Assembly: GCA_002917075.1 (NCBI GenBank)
Contig: NTMA01000017.1
Span: 440,589-504,588, forward strand
DNA from: Hawksworthiomyces lignivorus
Taxonomy: Eukaryota > Ascomycota > Sordariomycetes > Ophiostomatales > Ophiostomataceae
Length of the DNA: 64,000 nucleotides
Direction of reading: 5' to 3'
Below, piece by piece: positions 60,640 through 64,000 of the stretch (position 1 is the stretch's first letter; each line of letters opens with the position of its first letter). The position numbers and the translations under genes are program-made. The notes beneath the pieces are model-generated. The model saw only the letters and a list, made by a program, of their open reading frames with translations, was not told the DNA's origin and ran no database searches.

Positions 60640-62223
60640 ATGGCGACGCAGAAACACCCAATGGAGACTTACCATGGTATGGTCCGGACGCCCGCTGATG
60701 CCATCAAGCTCTTCGAAGCTTGCAGGCTAGGCTTGTTGCCACGCGTGCAACGGAGGTTGTCTGAAAAGGAGCGACAAGCTATTCGGTCCGGTTCCGTTTT
60801 CGTCTGGGATGAGAGAGAAGCAGGAATGCGCCGCTGGACGGATGGTAAATCATGGAGCGCAAGCCGTGTATCCGGCAGTTTCTTGACATATCGGGAAATG
60901 GAGGGCAAACGAGGTGGTGGCTTCAATACTATGCGCCGTGTTTCCGGAAAGACACCAGATTCCTCGGGTCGGGGGAGCGATGAGGATCAGGACGAGGCTG
61001 AGCCAGACGGTTATCGGTATAAAGCGGACGGCCTCATGAAACAGTCTTTCAGCATTACCACATCCAGCGGCCAACACCTCCATCTGATTTCATATTATGC
61101 AAGACCTGCCCCCGGCGAACCCGAGTTACCTCAGCCGACTTCCGACCCGAGTCTACGTAGCGTTGTTCCGATCAAGGGGATGTATCCCGAGTCAAGCTTA
61201 AGCGACAATACACCCATCACAGCTGTAACTCGCGTGCCGATAGCACAGCAACATCCTCATCAACCGCCACAATACGCTCATCACCCTCCGCCGCCGCCAT
61301 TGTCCACCGGTGGAGGCCCGCACCACCAAGCATATCCTCCATATAACAACCAACAAGGCTACTCGTGGCCCCCATCGCCCATTGCAACACCACCTTATAA
61401 CCACCACTACACAACTGCTTCTTCTTCTTACCCTGCACAGCAGCAGCAGCAGCAGGCACCACCACAGGGCCATTATTCTCGAACGCCACCACCGCCTCCG
61501 GGCTACTATTCAAGTCAACAAACGCAGCTTCCGCCAGCTCCTTATAGCGGCGGCCCTCTACCACCTTCAGCACAACACGAGCGTGTGTCCCTGCCGCCGC
61601 CGCAACCGACCGCACCGTCGAGGACAACGCCACCTGCTCATTCACCTTATGGCCAATCGGCCTCTTCAAGTCACCATCCGTCAAACTCTCCGCGATCAAC
61701 TTACCGCCAACCACCGCCAATATTGCCGCCGGTGTCTTCGTCAGCAGGGCCATCGTCGTATCAGACCCCTCCAGGCTCAAGAAGCAACTTGCCGCCGGTG
61801 TCGCAAGGACCTCTGCCAGCACTATCGGCGACAACGACATTTGTCACCGCCCCGCCGAATTCCGGCGCAGCGCTTACACCTCCATATCAGCAGCAAAAAC
61901 CATACTCGGCTTATTCAGATGTGTATTCTAATGGAACCTCACCGAACTCGAGCGGAAACAAAGCAAGCCTATCGGCCTTGTTGCATCCGACGCCGACTAG
62001 CTCCGAGCCGAACAGCGCCAATGCTGGAAGTACGAACAGCGCCAATAGCTCACCACGTCACCTTAACCCTCCGCCGCTCTCGGGCGCAGGGGCAGTAGGT
62101 GCAGGCAGCGGCGCTGCTGGCGGAGCCCCCCTGTCATTAGTTCCCCAGCAGTTCTTGCAGCCAGCACCATCAGGCGAAGACTCACGAGCGCTATCACGGC
62201 TAGACAAGAAATTTTCGATTTAG
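60640..62223 (+). CDS. RYP1: WOPR-domain transcriptional regulator (Gti1/Ryp1/Sge1/Wor1 family)
   Basis: A single uninterrupted frame of 527 residues starting MATQKHPMETYHGMVRTPAD. WOPRa spans about residues 9-90, with LFEACRLGLLPRVQRRLSEK, IRSGSVFVWDEREAGMRRWT and DGKSWSASRVSGSFLTYREM. WOPRb spans about 124-155 (GYRYKADGLMKQSFS, then HLHLISYYARP). A polar insert with GKTPDSSGRGSDEDQDEAE separates them. The remaining 370 residues are Pro/Gln/Ser/His-rich and low-complexity, as in orthologues. The protein is a sequence-specific DNA-binding regulator in the nucleus. Family members drive yeast-phase growth in Histoplasma (Ryp1), white-opaque switching in Candida (Wor1), and conidiation and virulence in Fusarium and Aspergillus. 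The WRTDGK/SASR sequence type places it with Gti1/Sge1 rather than the Pac2 paralogue. The RYP1 symbol is by family, since orthology within the species is not tested. Confidence 0.94.
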   Translation: MATQKHPMETYHGMVRTPADAIKLFEACRLGLLPRVQRRLSEKERQAIRSGSVFVWDEREAGMRRWTDGKSWSASRVSGSFLTYREMEGKRGGGFNTMRRVSGKTPDSSGRGSDEDQDEAEPDGYRYKADGLMKQSFSITTSSGQHLHLISYYARPAPGEPELPQPTSDPSLRSVVPIKGMYPESSLSDNTPITAVTRVPIAQQHPHQPPQYAHHPPPPPLSTGGGPHHQAYPPYNNQQGYSWPPSPIATPPYNHHYTTASSSYPAQQQQQQAPPQGHYSRTPPPPPGYYSSQQTQLPPAPYSGGPLPPSAQHERVSLPPPQPTAPSRTTPPAHSPYGQSASSSHHPSNSPRSTYRQPPPILPPVSSSAGPSSYQTPPGSRSNLPPVSQGPLPALSATTTFVTAPPNSGAALTPPYQQQKPYSAYSDVYSNGTSPNSSGNKASLSALLHPTPTSSEPNSANAGSTNSANSSPRHLNPPPLSGAGAVGAGSGAAGGAPLSLVPQQFLQPAPSGEDSRALSRLDKKFSI

Positions 62224-64000
62224 ATGAGGTGTTGACATTTTCGGATTGACTTTTTGAGGGCGATTTCTCACATTGTTCTCATTTGGCTTTGGTTTGGACA
62301 TCCTTGGGCAACTTACATGCCATTGGCGGATGGTAACTTTTTATTTTTGGGAAATAAAGGATGGTACATATACGAAACTTGGGAGCCGGGAAAGGATTTG
62401 GCATCTGAGGAAACCAATACGGTTTTCTTTGCGTCTTGTTGTTTCGTTCTGCATGGGGCGGCGCAGCGTTGACAGATTAGAACTATATATATCCGTGGAG
62501 TTCTATTTTTATTATGTACAGTTCATATCTCTTGTGTATATATTATACATGTACTTGTGTGTGCGTGTGTACTTTTTGATGTACGAATTTTTTTTTCCCC
62601 TGTGGTTCTGGCGTGTTTGGAGCGGTTGGACAAAGAACGAATACATGGATCTTGATTCTATAAGACACAAGCAAATTTCTCTATGGCAAGAGCAGCTTTC
62701 TATTGTGCAATTAGAAATGCAAGCTAGAGACCAGAATACTCGACCCAACAATTGCTAGGCAAGTGATGCTTTATATGCTCCAGTATCTAAAAGCTGGGGA
62801 TATTCCAGTATAAAGCTCATTCGGTTTAGGATAGTTTCTAGATTTGTAGCGTCGACGAATAGTTCAAACAGCTATTCCAAGACATTCAGTCAAGCTGCCT
62901 GCTTGGTAGACGTCGATAACTACAGGTAGTGGAAGCAATCATTCCAGAGATCTCCGATGGAAGTAAGAGACGGGAAGTACGATAGGAATGTACAACACTA
63001 AATCATTACCAGGGTGCCGAGGGAAGACCACAAGATTCTTTCAGGGCTGGTCATATTGTTTCTTGCCGATTGCATATGAGAGATCTGTGCCGAAGTTGCA
63101 AAGCCGCCATATATTGAACGACCGAGCATAACGTATGCAAAGTCAGCCCCTCCTTGGATTTGCATCTTACCATCTACGCACCTACCTTCTTATTTATAGA
63201 TTACTGCGAGGACGTTCTGGAGTCTGCCGGCATGCAGTTGGCGACAGGAGCGACCTGCCAGCGGAATAAAATACGTGTCTATTTAAGAAAAGAGTGCAAC
63301 AGTGGCTTCGGCACAGAGAAGCACCTTGCCTCCTGTCTACGCCTCTGCCATCCCCATGCCCTTTCAAGGTATCTACATGTAGTCTAGCTATGCAGAACTA
63401 ATAAATTTGATTTTGTTCAATCACTTGCGGCGCGTCAAGCCTCTCGATATAGAATGACTTATGCGTCCCACCTCCCGTTTTCAGGCATTTAACGAAAAGG
63501 TTTGCTTTTGAGACACGGTCAAATCAGGCACGCTTTCAGCAAAGTTTGAGACTTTTTAAATTTTTTTTTAGTAATTTGCAGTGCTTTCTGTATATGCTGG
63601 TATGTTTTTTACATTCTATTTTTGTATTCTCCGTTGGTGGTCGAATTTCGTTGGTTTTGGTCAAATAATTGCAAATATTGTTTGATTTCGATTAACATTT
63701 CTACGAGTCTTTTTGCTGTTTTCGCCAAACACTGGCTTGATTCCGTTTAAACTTTATATAGAGCCTATTTTATATTGTATCAGAGATCCTAGAATAAAAA
63801 CACAAGAATCTACACCATCTAAGCTGGCTATATGATCACGGTCTGGCATCGATGCTTGAGAGACGCAATTAATACTCTGCCAATGTACTCTGTAGAATTT
63901 GGACCGATGTCGTATACTTTCCTATTTGGGACATAATTTGGACCACAACAGCCCCACATCATGTGACAAAACACGTCGCTGCGACAGTTTGCGTGCGCGC
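62224..64000. other. 3' region of the WOPR gene and right-edge AT-rich DNA
   Basis: An AATAAA word lies at 62,353. The sequence to about 62,760 is T-rich and is probably 3' UTR. From 62,760 to the right edge the DNA is AT-rich with further AATAAA-like words at about 63,402 and 63,792. No gene was recognised. Confidence 0.5.

Overview
This window looks like nuclear DNA of a filamentous ascomycete (Pezizomycotina), probably a Eurotiomycete. The evidence is short introns of mostly 50-140 nt with GTRNGT donors, CTAAC/CTAAT branch points and YAG acceptors, C/T-rich leaders before housekeeping genes, a fungus-specific elongation factor eEF3, and a WOPR (Gti1/Ryp1/Sge1) regulator. A recurrent TACGGAGTA/TACTCCGTA 9-mer fits Eurotiomycetes, but the class is inferred. 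Gene density is low: about eleven intact protein genes in 64 kb, separated by long AT-rich intergenic stretches. I saw no tRNA, rRNA, CRISPR array or intact transposon.

Layout: (1) 1-578, first exon of eEF3 on the minus strand, the rest of the gene being off the left edge. (2) 579-7,581, seven kb without a gene. (3) 7.58-12.2 kb, two plus-strand genes: a Ser/Ala-rich single-pass membrane protein and a DUF676-type alpha/beta-hydrolase in five exons. (4) 12.58-14.9 kb minus, a secreted, repeat-containing, probably GPI-anchored surface protein. (5) 19.1-21.0 kb minus, an SMP-30/gluconolactonase-like lactonase in eight exons, next to a broken secretory lipase. (6) 22.6-27.8 kb, a minus-strand coiled-coil protein of unknown function, two relic coding fragments, and a plus-strand Hsp70-like ATPase in seven exons. 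(7) 29.0-32.5 kb plus, the COPII coat protein Sec24. (8) 35.0-36.4 kb minus, a microbial-type PARG/macrodomain-like protein. (9) 39.5-41.5 kb plus, a mitochondrial asparaginyl-tRNA synthetase. (10) 41.5-60.6 kb, a 19-kb stretch with no convincing coding gene. (11) 60.6-62.2 kb plus, the WOPR regulator, followed by AT-rich sequence to the right edge.

The most interesting feature is the WOPR gene behind its 19-kb gene-empty upstream region. Orthologues control yeast-hyphal or white-opaque switching, conidiation and virulence programmes, and Candida WOR1 is known for a very long upstream control region. Inside this stretch I see a dense TTGGC/GCCAA cluster, an exact 16-bp direct repeat about 4 kb apart, a WOPR-like binding word and candidate 5' leader introns. 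Secretory and surface genes (Sec24, GPI protein, membrane sensor-like protein) and translation genes (eEF3, mitochondrial AsnRS) are scattered among them without evident clustering. Gene models with several introns were built by hand; every stated junction preserves the reading frame unless I say otherwise.
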